A stretch of DNA of 22,970 bases from an uncultured bacterium (GCA_949290725.1 CASEST010000030.1:1-22970); one strand, 5' to 3'; positions 1 through 8,984 are shown, counted from the stretch's first letter. The notes: generated by a model not told the origin, from the letters alone. Program-made: numbers and translations.

Positions 1-1
1 A

Positions 2-1051
2 TTTATTGACCGAATTAATCGCGATTTTATAGGCTTTTATACGAATAATAATTATGTCTGCATAGCTATTTTAATTTATCGTAACGGTCTATTGATTGCT
101 AAAAAGAAATTCTTTTATGAAATAATTGGCGAATTAAATGAATTTATTGCTGATATTTTAATTCAATATTATTCGTTAAATACTTTACCAAAAGAGATTT
201 TTTTGTCGAATGATGAGATTATTGATAATTTAAAAAAATATCTTAATGCAAACTTTATTAAACCAAAACAAGGTAAAAATTTAGAGATTATTAATTTAGC
301 AACACAAAATGCAAAAGATTATTTTTCGCAATATCTTCAAATCTCAAAAAATAAGAAAAGCAACGATGAGCTATTAATTAAGTTAGGAAAACTATTAAAT
401 ATCAATACGCCTTATTATATCGAACTTTTCGATAATTCTCATCTTCAAGGAAGTAGTGCAATTGGAGCGATGGTTGCTTATATTAATGGCGAAGAAAACA
501 AAAAGATGAATCGTAAATTTAATATTCAATCATTTAATAAAAAAGACGATACCTCGTCAATGAAAGAAGTGATATATCGTCGTTATTTAAGATTGAAAGA
601 AGAAAAACAAACCTTCCCAGACTTAATTATTGTTGATGGTGGATTAACTCAAATTGAAGCAGCAAAAGAAGTCTTAAATAAATTAGAAATTAATATACCA
701 TTAGCTGGTTTAGTGAAAGATGATCGCCATCACACACGTGCTTTAATGTCTTCTTCTTTAAAAGAAATCGAGCTTAATGATAAAGATTTATTCATTTTAT
801 TAACTAAAATGCAAGATAGTGTACACCGTTATGCGATTAGTACCCATATTAAAAAAAGAGGTAAATCGATGTATAATTCAATTTTTGATGAGATAAAAGG
901 AATTGGAGAAAAAAGGAAAGAGTTATTGATTAAACAATTTCCAACAATTGAAGATTTAAAAAAAGCTTCCTTAGAAGAATTCAAACAATTTCTTCCTGAT
1001 GAGGTTGCTATAACATTATTTAATAAATTAAGGAGCCATTATGGAAATTAA
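2..1051 (+). CDS. uvrC: UvrABC excinuclease subunit C, C-terminal part (5' end outside window)
   Basis: UvrC makes the two incisions flanking a DNA lesion in nucleotide excision repair, acting with UvrA and UvrB. The frame is open from base 2, so the gene enters from upstream; the TTG at base 92 is not its start. The GIY-YIG nuclease half is missing here. What is visible is the RNase H-like 3'... 5'-incision domain: the FDNSH motif (near base 428), the PDLIIVDGG motif (near 618) and the LVKDDRH motif (near 711), followed by HRYAISTHIKKR (near 825). A C-terminal helix-hairpin-helix segment, GIGEKRKELL, follows near 900. The stop overlaps the start of the next gene by 11 bases, which suggests co-transcription and coupled translation. 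Identity follows from the conserved family motifs in the correct order. The N-terminal organisation cannot be judged from this window. Confidence 0.95.
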   Translation, partial: FIDRINRDFIGFYTNNNYVCIAILIYRNGLLIAKKKFFYEIIGELNEFIADILIQYYSLNTLPKEIFLSNDEIIDNLKKYLNANFIKPKQGKNLEIINLATQNAKDYFSQYLQISKNKKSNDELLIKLGKLLNINTPYYIELFDNSHLQGSSAIGAMVAYINGEENKKMNRKFNIQSFNKKDDTSSMKEVIYRRYLRLKEEKQTFPDLIIVDGGLTQIEAAKEVLNKLEINIPLAGLVKDDRHHTRALMSSSLKEIELNDKDLFILLTKMQDSVHRYAISTHIKKRGKSMYNSIFDEIKGIGEKRKELLIKQFPTIEDLKKASLEEFKQFLPDEVAITLFNKLRSHYGN

Positions 1052-1940
1052 GGAATTATATGAAAATATGAAATTTGAAGAAATTATTGAAAATTATCAG
1101 TCTTCAAATCGTTATGATCATATTTTATATTGCTTATCTTCATTTATATCTTTAGAAAGAATTGCTGAAGCTTATGAGTTTTATAAAAGTAAAGAAACAA
1201 TAATTGAAAAAACAAATTTTCTTGCTTCGATGAACTATTTATTATTAATTTTAGCCATTTTAGATAACAAATATTTAATCAATCATGAATTTGAACGTAT
1301 TAGAAATTTGCCATATCAAAATCAAACGGTTGAAGAATTTATTAATTCTTTAGATGAAAATTTCAATAAATTTAAAGCTCAAACTAAAAAAAGCGATGAA
1401 AAAAATATTAATTATGTTGATGATTTAAATAGCAAAAATGTTGAAGATGTAATCAAAGCTATCGATTATATTCATAAAAATTATTCGGATAAGTTTTCTA
1501 GTTTTGGTGTTTTATTTTATGAAGCTTTCATTAATCGAAAAGAGTTTGACCAAGCTAAATCATTATTGTTAATCAATTTATTTTTGACTGGCTTTGATAA
1601 GGATATTTCTTTTATAAAAAATAATAAATTTTATTTCTTAAATCCAAAAGACTATCAAATTAAATATCGTTTATATGAAGCGAGAGTTAATCGACTAATT
1701 TTAAGATTTAAAAGAGAAGAAAAGAATATAAATTTAATTAATGATATTATTGATATATTCTTTGAAAAAATTCTCGATTATTTGCCAGATTTTTATCAAA
1801 TAGATGAGCTTGATTCGCTATTATATATATCAATAAAAGAAATATATAAAATTTGTTTAATAAAAATTGAAGAAGACCAATTTATTGAAACCTTATCTTT
1901 AAATAAGGAATTTATTGAAAAATACCTAAAAAATAGTTAA
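1041..1940 (+). CDS. Hypothetical all-helical protein, possibly TPR-like
   Basis: I do not recognise this 299-residue protein. It starts at an ATG with AAGGAG six bases upstream and overlaps the uvrC stop by 11 bases, so it is probably translated with uvrC. No signal peptide is visible. The one hydrophobic run (NYLLLILAIL, residues ~66-75) looks like a buried helix rather than a membrane anchor. The sequence is rich in Glu, Lys, Asn and Ile, with alternating aromatic and aliphatic positions typical of stacked helical hairpins. The segment around residues 130-190 resembles two TPR-type helix pairs (for example AIDYIHKNY and EFDQAKSLLL). TPR-like proteins of unknown function occur in Mollicutes and Bacilli, so a scaffold role is plausible but is inference. 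No catalytic motif is visible. The next gene, tig, has its own promoter region. Confidence 0.75.
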   Translation: MEIKELYENMKFEEIIENYQSSNRYDHILYCLSSFISLERIAEAYEFYKSKETIIEKTNFLASMNYLLLILAILDNKYLINHEFERIRNLPYQNQTVEEFINSLDENFNKFKAQTKKSDEKNINYVDDLNSKNVEDVIKAIDYIHKNYSDKFSSFGVLFYEAFINRKEFDQAKSLLLINLFLTGFDKDISFIKNNKFYFLNPKDYQIKYRLYEARVNRLILRFKREEKNINLINDIIDIFFEKILDYLPDFYQIDELDSLLYISIKEIYKICLIKIEEDQFIETLSLNKEFIEKYLKNS

Positions 1941-1954
1941 TTTAATACTTAATT

Positions 1955-1960
1955 TATGAT
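1955..1960 (+). promoter_or_regulatory. Possible distal promoter -10 for tig
   Basis: The sequence TATGAT followed by AAA and a T-run closely resembles the -10 region upstream of the L21 leader (9281-9286). No convincing -35 lies 16-18 bases upstream, so this is a weak candidate. If used, it would give a leader of about 90 bases containing both palindromes at 1985-2017. Confidence 0.3.
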
Positions 1961-1984
1961 AAACTTTTTTCGTGACGCTTTTAG

Positions 1985-2017
1985 GTAAAATAATTTTACT
2001 AACTTTTTAAGTTAGTA
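1985..2017. repeat. Two overlapping palindromes upstream of tig
   Basis: The first palindrome, 1985-1999, is GTAAAAT-A-ATTTTAC. The second, 1997-2017, is TACTAACTT-TTT-AAGTTAGTA, a perfect 9-bp inverted repeat. They share the bases TAC. The second exactly fills the interval between a -35-like and a -10 hexamer, the classical position for a repressor operator. It could also form RNA hairpins if transcription starts upstream at about 1967. It matches neither the HrcA CIRCE element (TTAGCACTC repeats) nor a CtsR box. Confidence 0.5.
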
Positions 2018-2023
2018 TATAAT
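1995..2023 (+). promoter_or_regulatory. SigA-type promoter for tig
   Basis: TTTACT at 1995-2000 matches four of six bases of the -35 consensus. A 17-base spacer follows, then a perfect TATAAT at 2018-2023. Transcription would begin near 2030, giving a leader of about 27 bases that contains the ribosome-binding site AAGGAG at 2039-2044. The spacer is occupied by a 21-bp palindrome. Confidence 0.6.
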
Positions 2024-2056
2024 TTTAACGAATATTTTAAGGAGAATTTTACATTT

Positions 2057-3427
2057 ATGTCAGAATTAAAGAAAATTGGTAATTCCGAATTTGAAGTAAA
2101 ATACGTCGTCAAAGATGAGGAATTAAAAAAAGCTAATGATAAAGCTTTAAAAAATTTAGCTAGTAAAGTCAATGTTAAAGGATTTAGAAAAGGTAAAGCA
2201 CCTATTGAACTTGCTAAGGAACATATTTCACCAGTCGATTTAGCAAATCAAACAATTAATGAATCAATCAATCCTGCTTATCAAGCAGTTTTAAAAGAAC
2301 ATTCATTAAGACCAATCGCTCAACCTGAAGTTAATGTTACTAAATTTGATGATAAAGAAATCGAATTAACTTTTAAAATTTTTAATGAACCAGAAGTTAA
2401 TTTAGGTCAATATAAAGATATCAAAGTACCACTTGATGAAGTTAAAGTAAGTGAAAAAGAAGTTGAAGAAGCAATTAATCAAGTTTTAAATGATAGTGCA
2501 GAATTAGTTTTAAAAGATGGCGCTGCAGCAATGGGCGATACTGTTGTCTTTGATTTCAAAGGATATATTAACAATAAAGAATTTGATGGCGGAAGCGCTG
2601 ATAATTATTCACTCGTTCTTGGAAGCAATCAATTCATTCCGGGCTTTGAAGAACAATTGGTCGGCGTTACTGCAGAAAGTAAAAAAGATATTATCGTCAC
2701 ATTCCCAGAACAATATATTAAAGATTTAGCTGGTAAGGAAGCAAAATTTGTCTGTATGGTTCACGAAATCAAAACTAAAAAAGTTCCTGAATTAAATGAT
2801 GAATTTGTTAAAGAATTAGCTATTGAAGGTGTTAATAATGTTGCTGATTTAAAACTTTTTAAAGAAAAAGAATTAGCTAATAGAAAAAATAACGAAGCTA
2901 AACAAAAACAATTCAGCGAATTATTAAATACAATCATTAATAATGCGACATTAGAAATTCCAGAGAAATTGATCGAAAGACACGCTAACGAAATTAAAGA
3001 GAACTTAATTTCTCAAATCACTCAAAATGGTTTAACTTTTGAACAATATAAAGAAATCACTGGAAATGACGACAATTCCTTAAATGAACAATTTAAAGAA
3101 AACGCTTTGACAAATTTAAAACAAATGTTAGTTTTAAATAAAATTGGTCAAGTTGAACACTTAACAATTACTCGTAATGATGTTGAAAATTATTATTCAA
3201 ATGTTGCTAAGCAATATAATATGAAAGTCGAAGACGTTAAAAAAGCACTTTCAGTAAATGAACAAGGAATCATTAATAATCTTTACAATCAAAAAATTGA
3301 AAGATTTATTAGGGTCAATAATTTAGAAGATTCTTCACTTAAAGAAGAAACTAAAGAAGATAGTAAAACTAATAACGAAAACAAAGAAGAAGCAACAAAA
3401 GATAATAACGAAACAACATCCGAATAA
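2057..3427 (+). CDS. tig: Trigger factor (ribosome-associated chaperone, FKBP-type prolyl isomerase)
   Basis: Trigger factor docks at the ribosome exit tunnel beside L23 and protects nascent chains in the cytoplasm. The ribosome-docking signature GFRKGKAP lies at residues 42-49. The FKBP-type peptidyl-prolyl isomerase domain runs from about 159 to 242 (GDTVVFDFKGY, then FIPGFEEQLVG). The helical chaperone arms follow to about 425. The last 30 residues are an acidic Lys/Asn/Glu/Thr-rich tail that looks disordered. At 456 residues the length is usual for the family. The ATG is preceded by AAGGAG with a rather long 12-base spacing, but no better start is available. The gene has its own promoter, and lon follows after 40 bases, so the two probably form a protein quality-control operon. 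Confidence 0.96.
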   Translation: MSELKKIGNSEFEVKYVVKDEELKKANDKALKNLASKVNVKGFRKGKAPIELAKEHISPVDLANQTINESINPAYQAVLKEHSLRPIAQPEVNVTKFDDKEIELTFKIFNEPEVNLGQYKDIKVPLDEVKVSEKEVEEAINQVLNDSAELVLKDGAAAMGDTVVFDFKGYINNKEFDGGSADNYSLVLGSNQFIPGFEEQLVGVTAESKKDIIVTFPEQYIKDLAGKEAKFVCMVHEIKTKKVPELNDEFVKELAIEGVNNVADLKLFKEKELANRKNNEAKQKQFSELLNTIINNATLEIPEKLIERHANEIKENLISQITQNGLTFEQYKEITGNDDNSLNEQFKENALTNLKQMLVLNKIGQVEHLTITRNDVENYYSNVAKQYNMKVEDVKKALSVNEQGIINNLYNQKIERFIRVNNLEDSSLKEETKEDSKTNNENKEEATKDNNETTSE

Positions 3428-3451
3428 TTAATTTATCAAATTAAATATTTT

Positions 3452-3456
3452 GGAGG
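3452..3456 (+). promoter_or_regulatory. Ribosome-binding site that fixes the lon start
   Basis: GGAGG at 3452-3456 precedes the ATG at 3468 by 11 bases. An in-frame TTG at 3450 would place the start on top of this site, so the ATG is the likely initiator. Confidence 0.7.
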
Positions 3457-3467
3457 GTTTATTATCG

Positions 3468-5789
3468 ATGCCTAAAATTGAAAAAATTAAATTACCTGTT
3501 TTAATTACTAGAGGGGCAGTTGTTTTTCCAAAACAAGAAATGAATCTTTTTGCTGAAAGAGATTTTTCAGTCGCAGCAATCGATCAAAGTATTAATTTTT
3601 ACGATTCATTGCTTTTTGTTGTTTCAGAAGTAGATATATCATTAAATAATATTTCTTCTTTAAATGATATTTATAAAGTAGGAACATTATGTAAAATCTT
3701 ATATAAGGTTGATCAAAAGAAAGCGACAAAAGTAGTATTAAACGGATTAGATCGTTATCGCTTTAATAATTTGACTTTTGAAGATGGTTCTTTCTTTTTA
3801 GAAGGTACACTTTTCGAAGATGAAGTTGGTGATCCAAATGTCGAAATTACCTACATTAATCAAATTATTAAATATTTTGAAAACAATAACATCGAAGATT
3901 TCTTTGGAAAACAACCAAAAAAATTCTATGACTCAATTAAAGTGGGTTTAAATAGTGCTGATTTAAGCTATCTTTTTTCAAATGAAATTTTAATCGAGAC
4001 AGATAAAAAACAAACATTATTAGAAGCTAAAAGCGTTAATGAACGCTTAAAATTATTAGTTCAATATTTAGAAATAATTAAAATTAGAATAAATATTGAG
4101 GAAGAATTACAAAATAGTATTCGTCAAACAAGTGAAAAAGCTCAAAAAGAATATTATCTTCGTGAAAAAATGAAGGCTATTAAACAACAACTTGGCGAAG
4201 GTGAAAATACCGATGATGATTATGAAAAGAAATTAAAAGAAGGAAATTACCCTCAAGAAGTAGTTGATAAAGTTCACGATGAATTAAAAAGAATGAAGAA
4301 TTTACCTCAAGGTACTTTGGAATATTCTTTAATTTTAGATTATTTAGATACTTTATTTGCTATTCCATATAATAATTTTAGTGAAGATAACGATGATTTA
4401 AAAAGAGCTCGTAAAACATTAGATGAAGATCATTATGGTCTTGAAAAAGCTAAGGACCGTATTATCGAATATCTTGCAATTAAAAAGGTTAATGGAAATT
4501 TAAAAGCTCCTGTTTTATGTTTTTATGGCCCACCAGGCACTGGTAAAACTTCTTTATCAATGTCTATTGCTCGTTCATTAGGTAGAAAGTTTGTTAAATG
4601 TTCATTAGGTGGCATTAGTGATGAGGCTGAAATTAGAGGGCATCGCCGTACATATGTTGGTTCAAAACCTGGTAGAATCATGTCATTTTTAAAGAAAGCT
4701 GGAACATCTAATCCTGTATTCTGTTTAGATGAAATCGATAAACTTTCTCATGATGGATTTAAAGGTGATCCAAGTGCTGCTTTATTAGAAGTTCTCGATC
4801 CTGAACAAAATAGTCATTTTAGAGATAATTATTTAGAGATTGAATATGATTTATCTAATGTAATGTTCATTTGTACTTGTAATTATCTTGAAAATGTTCC
4901 TGAACCACTTAGAGATCGATTAGAACTTATTCCAATCGATTCTTATACCTTAATTGAAAAAGAAAAGATTGCCGAACAACACCTCATTAAAAAAGAAGCA
5001 AAACTAAATGGAATTGATGAAAATTCAATTAAATTTAGTAAAGAGGCTATTGATTATATTATTGAAAGATATACTCGTGAAGCTGGCGTTCGTGAATTAT
5101 CTAGAAAAATTGGAACAGTCATTCGTAAGATTATAGTTGAACAACTTAATTCTGATTCACTAAATACAAAGGTTAAAGTTGGAATTAAAGATATTAAAAG
5201 ATTGCTTGGAATTGAAATATTCGATCCAACAGATAAAGAAAAGAAGAGCCAAATTGGTATCGTCACTGGTTTAGCTTATACCCAATATGGTGGTGATATT
5301 TTACCTATTGAGGTAAATTATTTTGCCGGAAGTGGTAAACTTATTTTAACTGGTAACTTAGGCGATATTATGAAAGAAAGCTGCTCAATCGCTTTAGATT
5401 ATATTAAAGCCAATGCCTCAAAATATGGTATAGATCCTACTTTCTTTTCTAAAAATGATATTCATATCCATGTCCCAGAAGGAGCCGTTCCTAAGGATGG
5501 ACCTAGTGCTGGGGTTGCGATTACAACTGCAATTATCTCAGCTTTAACTTCTAAACCAGTTAGCAGTGAAGTTGCAATGACTGGTGAAGTTAATTTAAGA
5601 GGTAATGCTTTACCTATCGGCGGATTAAGAGAGAAATCTTTAGCCGCTTTAAGAAGCGGAATTAAAACAATTATCGTTCCAAAAGGCAATAAGAAAAATA
5701 TTAATGAACTTCCTAAAGAAATAACTAATAACTTGAACGTTATTTATATGGAAAATGTTGACGACGCTTTAAAAATTGCTTTACATTAA
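3468..5789 (+). CDS. lon: ATP-dependent protease Lon (LonA type)
   Basis: Lon is a cytosolic AAA+ serine protease that degrades misfolded and selected regulatory proteins. From the ATG at 3468 the protein has 773 residues, close to the usual LonA length. The N-terminal LON substrate-binding domain covers about the first 190 residues, followed by a coiled-coil linker near 200-240. The AAA+ module has Walker A GPPGTGKTS at 354-362 and Walker B CLDEIDKL downstream. The proteolytic Ser-Lys dyad is Ser680 in PKDGPSAG and Lys723 in GLREKS, with the family's normal 43-residue separation. No heat-shock operator (CIRCE or CtsR) is visible nearby, so transcription probably comes from the tig promoter. 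The stop lies five bases before engB, and a terminator-like hairpin lies about 65 bases into that next gene. Confidence 0.97.
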   Translation: MPKIEKIKLPVLITRGAVVFPKQEMNLFAERDFSVAAIDQSINFYDSLLFVVSEVDISLNNISSLNDIYKVGTLCKILYKVDQKKATKVVLNGLDRYRFNNLTFEDGSFFLEGTLFEDEVGDPNVEITYINQIIKYFENNNIEDFFGKQPKKFYDSIKVGLNSADLSYLFSNEILIETDKKQTLLEAKSVNERLKLLVQYLEIIKIRINIEEELQNSIRQTSEKAQKEYYLREKMKAIKQQLGEGENTDDDYEKKLKEGNYPQEVVDKVHDELKRMKNLPQGTLEYSLILDYLDTLFAIPYNNFSEDNDDLKRARKTLDEDHYGLEKAKDRIIEYLAIKKVNGNLKAPVLCFYGPPGTGKTSLSMSIARSLGRKFVKCSLGGISDEAEIRGHRRTYVGSKPGRIMSFLKKAGTSNPVFCLDEIDKLSHDGFKGDPSAALLEVLDPEQNSHFRDNYLEIEYDLSNVMFICTCNYLENVPEPLRDRLELIPIDSYTLIEKEKIAEQHLIKKEAKLNGIDENSIKFSKEAIDYIIERYTREAGVRELSRKIGTVIRKIIVEQLNSDSLNTKVKVGIKDIKRLLGIEIFDPTDKEKKSQIGIVTGLAYTQYGGDILPIEVNYFAGSGKLILTGNLGDIMKESCSIALDYIKANASKYGIDPTFFSKNDIHIHVPEGAVPKDGPSAGVAITTAIISALTSKPVSSEVAMTGEVNLRGNALPIGGLREKSLAALRSGIKTIIVPKGNKKNINELPKEITNNLNVIYMENVDDALKIALH

Positions 5790-5794
5790 TTAAA

Positions 5795-6400
5795 ATGAGT
5801 ACTAATTTCTATAAAAAAGCTGAATTTATAAAATCTATTACTTCTTTAAAAGAAGCACCTCAAAAAAAACTCATTGAGGTGCTTTTTGTCGGAAAATCTA
5901 ATGTTGGTAAGTCTTCATTAATTAATTCTTTAACCAATAATAAAAAATTAGCTTATACATCTTCTAAACCTGGTCATACCCGCCTATTAAATTATTATTT
6001 AATCGAAGATAGTTTCTATTTTGTTGATGCTCCAGGTTATGGATTTAGCGCTAGAAAAGATGGCGATTATGTTTTTTATGATAATATTATCGAAAAATAT
6101 TTTGATTCTAATGATAATTTAAAGTTGATTATATTTTTATTAGATTCTCGCCGCAAACCGAATGACGATGATGACTTATTTTATAAATTCATGCAGGCAT
6201 ATGAATACCCTCATTTAATAGTTATGACTAAATGTGATAAGTTAAATATGAGTATGAAAGCCAAGATAAAGACGAATTTAGAAGATCGATTTGGCGAAAT
6301 TAATTATGACAATCTATTAATGGTTTCGATTAATGACAAATTAAGTGTCGCTAATTTAAAAGAAAAAATTAATCAAAGCATAGGTTATAAGGGGAAATAA
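5795..6400 (+). CDS. engB: Ribosome biogenesis GTP-binding protein EngB (YsxC/YihA)
   Basis: EngB is an essential TRAFAC-class GTPase that helps late assembly of the large ribosomal subunit. The 201-residue protein shows G1 GKSNVGKSS at residues 33-41, the diagnostic TSSKPGHT segment at 55-62 (G2 region), G3 DAPG at 78-81 and G4 TKCD at 145-148. The ATG begins five bases after the lon stop and has no Shine-Dalgarno sequence, so initiation probably depends on ribosomes finishing lon. A near-perfect intrinsic terminator is encoded within codons 20-31. The start cannot be moved past it without losing the first strand and G1 loop, so the overlap is real. The lon-engB pairing matches Bacilli. valS follows immediately. 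Confidence 0.95.
   Translation: MSTNFYKKAEFIKSITSLKEAPQKKLIEVLFVGKSNVGKSSLINSLTNNKKLAYTSSKPGHTRLLNYYLIEDSFYFVDAPGYGFSARKDGDYVFYDNIIEKYFDSNDNLKLIIFLLDSRRKPNDDDDLFYKFMQAYEYPHLIVMTKCDKLNMSMKAKIKTNLEDRFGEINYDNLLMVSINDKLSVANLKEKINQSIGYKGK
5853..5887 (+). terminator. Intrinsic terminator-like hairpin inside engB
   Basis: AAGCACCTCA at 5853-5862 pairs perfectly with TGAGGTGCTT at 5875-5884 (10 bp, 12-base loop), followed by a five-T run at 5883-5887. This is as good as the terminators ending other units in the window, yet it lies within the engB reading frame, 64 bases after the lon stop. It may end part of the tig-lon transcripts. Confidence 0.6.
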
Positions 6401-6401
6401 T

Positions 6402-8984
6402 ATGTTAGATAAACGTTATGATTTCAAAGCAATTGAAGCAGGAAAAGTTAAGAACTGGAAAGAAAAAGGTTATTTTAAAGCTGGAGTAGATACTTCTAAA
6501 CTCCCTTTTTCAATGGTAATTCCTCCACCTAATGTAACTGGTGTTTTACATATTGGCCATGCAATTGATAATACTTTTCAGGATATTATCGCTCGTTATA
6601 AAAAAGCTAAAGGATTTGATGTTTTATATCTTCCTGGAGTTGACCATGCTGGTATTGCTACTCAAGCAAAAGTAGATGCTAAATTAAAAGAAGAAGGCAC
6701 AAACCGTTTTGAAATTGGCCGTGAAGCTTTCATGAAAGAAGCTTTTAAGTGGAAAGAAGAAAAAAGCGATATAATCCATTCTCAATGGGAAAAAATGGGA
6801 ATCATGGTTGATTATAGCCGTGAAAGATTCACTATGGATGATGGTTTTAAAGACGCTGTTTTTACAGTTTTTAAAACTTTATATGATGAAGGTTTAATTT
6901 ATCGTGGAGAAAGAATTGTCAATTATGACCCTGAAATGAAAACAGCTTTAAGCAATATTGAAATTGTATATAAAGAGGATAAAGGTCATTTCTATTACTT
7001 TAAGTATCGTTTTTTAGATAACAAAGATAAATATTTAACAATCGCTACAACTCGTCCAGAAACAATGTTTGGTGATACTTGTATTGTAGTTAATCCTAAT
7101 GATGAACGTTATAAAGATTGCATCAATAAAAAAGTTATAAATCCAGCAAATGGCGATATTTTACCAATTATTGCCGATGAATATGTTGATATTGAATTCG
7201 GCACTGGAGCTATGAAATGTACTCCAGCTCACGACCCAAACGATTTTATTATCGGGCAAAGATATCATTTAGAGCATCCAGTCATTATGAATGTTGATGG
7301 CACAATGAATGAAAAGTGCGGTAAATATGCGAATATGGATCGTTTTACATGCCGCGAAGAATTATTAAAAGATATTGAACATAATGGCGATTTAATTAAA
7401 ATTGAAGAAATAACTCACCAAGTTGGGCATAGTGAAAGAAGTGATGCAATCGTTGAACCAATATTATCAAAGCAATGGTTTGTTAAAATGAAACCATTAG
7501 CTGAAAGAGTTTTAAAAGTTCAAGAAAGCGAAGAAAAAATTAAATTTTATCCAGAGCGTTTTGCTAATGTATTAACTCGTTGGTTAAATAATATAGATGA
7601 TTGGTGTATTTCCCGTCAATTATGGTGGGGTCATCGTATTCCAGTATGGTATAAAGTTAATAGCGATGAAATGGTTGTTTCGAAAACTTGCCCAGGAAAT
7701 GAAAATGAATGGTATCAAGATGAAGATGTCTTAGATACCTGGTTTTCAAGCGCATTGTGGCCTTTTGCAACTTTAGGTTGGCCAAAAGAAACTGATGATT
7801 TTAAACGCTATTTCCCTACTTCATGCATGGTAACCGGATATGATATTATCTTTTTCTGGGTTGCACGTATGATTTTCCAGTCTCTTCATTTTACAAATCA
7901 AATTCCATTCAAAGATGTAGTAATTCATGGCTTGGTAAGAGATTCTTTAGGAAGAAAGATGTCAAAATCTTTAGGAAATGGGGTTGATCCAGTCGCAGTT
8001 ATTGAGAAATATGGCACTGACTCTTTACGTTATTTTTTGGCAACCTCCGCCGCTCCAGGATTAGATATGCGTTATGTAGAAGAAAAAGTTCAATCAAGTA
8101 ATGCTTATTTAAATAAGATTTGGAATAGCGCTCGCTTTATCTTAATGAATCTTCCTAGTGAGTATAAATTTAAAGAAGTTTCTTTTAATGAGTTAAATGA
8201 TATGGATAAATTTATTATTTCTCGTTTAAATGAAACAATTAAAAAAGTTGGCAATTCGATGGAAAAATATGAATTTGGAATCGCTTGTCAAATTCTTCAT
8301 TCCTTTGTTTATGATGATTTTTGTGATTTCTATTTAGAAATGTGTAAAGTTAGCTTAAATGAAGAAAATAACTTTAATAAAGAATCAACTTATTATGCAT
8401 TAGTTAAAACATTAAAAGATATTATTTTAATGATTTATCCATTTGCTCCATTTATTAGTGAAGAAATTTATTTAAATTTACCAACGCATTTAGATTCGAT
8501 TATGCTTGAATCTTATCCTGAAGCTAAAGAAATCGAATTTGATAATTCATTAATTTATTTAGCCAAAACTATTATTGAAAAGATAAGAGCTTATAAGGTA
8601 GATAATTCTTTATCACCAAATGAAAAATTAGAAATTTTAATTAATAGTGAAAAAGATCTTACTAATTTAACACCTTATATTATCCGTTTTACCTTTGCTA
8701 AATCATTGACGATTATCGATCATAATTTAGACAATTTGTCTTCAATTGTTTTAGATAAAGCGATTATCTATGTTAAAGATGATATAAATAAAGATGAAAT
8801 AAAAGATAAATTAAGAAAACAACTTGCTGAAATTAGTAAAGAGATTGAACGTAGCGAATCTTTATTAAATAATGAAAAGTTTATTTCAAGAGCTAAAAAA
8901 GAAAAGGTTGATCTAGAAAAAGAAAAATATCAAAAATATCTAGAACAAAAAGAAATACTTTTAGAAAAATTATCAAAATTATAA
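6402..8984 (+). CDS. valS: Valyl-tRNA synthetase
   Basis: This class I aminoacyl-tRNA synthetase charges tRNA-Val with valine in the cytoplasm. The HIGH signature is at residues 50-53 (NVTGVLHIGHA) and KMSKS is at 519-523. Between them lies the CP1 editing domain, which includes TTRPETMFGDT. The anticodon-binding helical domain follows. The last ~60 residues form the lysine/glutamate-rich coiled coil typical of ValRS. At 860 residues it is slightly shorter than the Bacillus enzyme. The start has AAGGGG at 6389-6394, encoded in the last codons of engB, and the two genes are one base apart. There is no T-box leader, which contrasts with many Bacilli; expression would come from the upstream genes or an unseen internal promoter. 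A perfect terminator begins directly after the stop codon. Confidence 0.97.
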   Translation: MLDKRYDFKAIEAGKVKNWKEKGYFKAGVDTSKLPFSMVIPPPNVTGVLHIGHAIDNTFQDIIARYKKAKGFDVLYLPGVDHAGIATQAKVDAKLKEEGTNRFEIGREAFMKEAFKWKEEKSDIIHSQWEKMGIMVDYSRERFTMDDGFKDAVFTVFKTLYDEGLIYRGERIVNYDPEMKTALSNIEIVYKEDKGHFYYFKYRFLDNKDKYLTIATTRPETMFGDTCIVVNPNDERYKDCINKKVINPANGDILPIIADEYVDIEFGTGAMKCTPAHDPNDFIIGQRYHLEHPVIMNVDGTMNEKCGKYANMDRFTCREELLKDIEHNGDLIKIEEITHQVGHSERSDAIVEPILSKQWFVKMKPLAERVLKVQESEEKIKFYPERFANVLTRWLNNIDDWCISRQLWWGHRIPVWYKVNSDEMVVSKTCPGNENEWYQDEDVLDTWFSSALWPFATLGWPKETDDFKRYFPTSCMVTGYDIIFFWVARMIFQSLHFTNQIPFKDVVIHGLVRDSLGRKMSKSLGNGVDPVAVIEKYGTDSLRYFLATSAAPGLDMRYVEEKVQSSNAYLNKIWNSARFILMNLPSEYKFKEVSFNELNDMDKFIISRLNETIKKVGNSMEKYEFGIACQILHSFVYDDFCDFYLEMCKVSLNEENNFNKESTYYALVKTLKDIILMIYPFAPFISEEIYLNLPTHLDSIMLESYPEAKEIEFDNSLIYLAKTIIEKIRAYKVDNSLSPNEKLEILINSEKDLTNLTPYIIRFTFAKSLTIIDHNLDNLSSIVLDKAIIYVKDDINKDEIKDKLRKQLAEISKEIERSESLLNNEKFISRAKKEKVDLEKEKYQKYLEQKEILLEKLSKL

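Noticed and set aside
1941..2056. CIRCE or CtsR heat-shock operator upstream of tig-lon
   Set aside because: The palindrome there does not match either consensus, and none lies in the 40-base tig-lon gap.
5054..5689. Two antisense open frames of 70-75 codons within lon
   Set aside because: They lie opposite a strongly conserved gene, have no ribosome-binding site and encode no recognisable domain; AT-rich sense codons make such frames common.
6721..6750. Palindrome CTTTCATGAAAG within valS
   Set aside because: It is short, inside a conserved coding region, without a T-run or promoter context; expected by chance.
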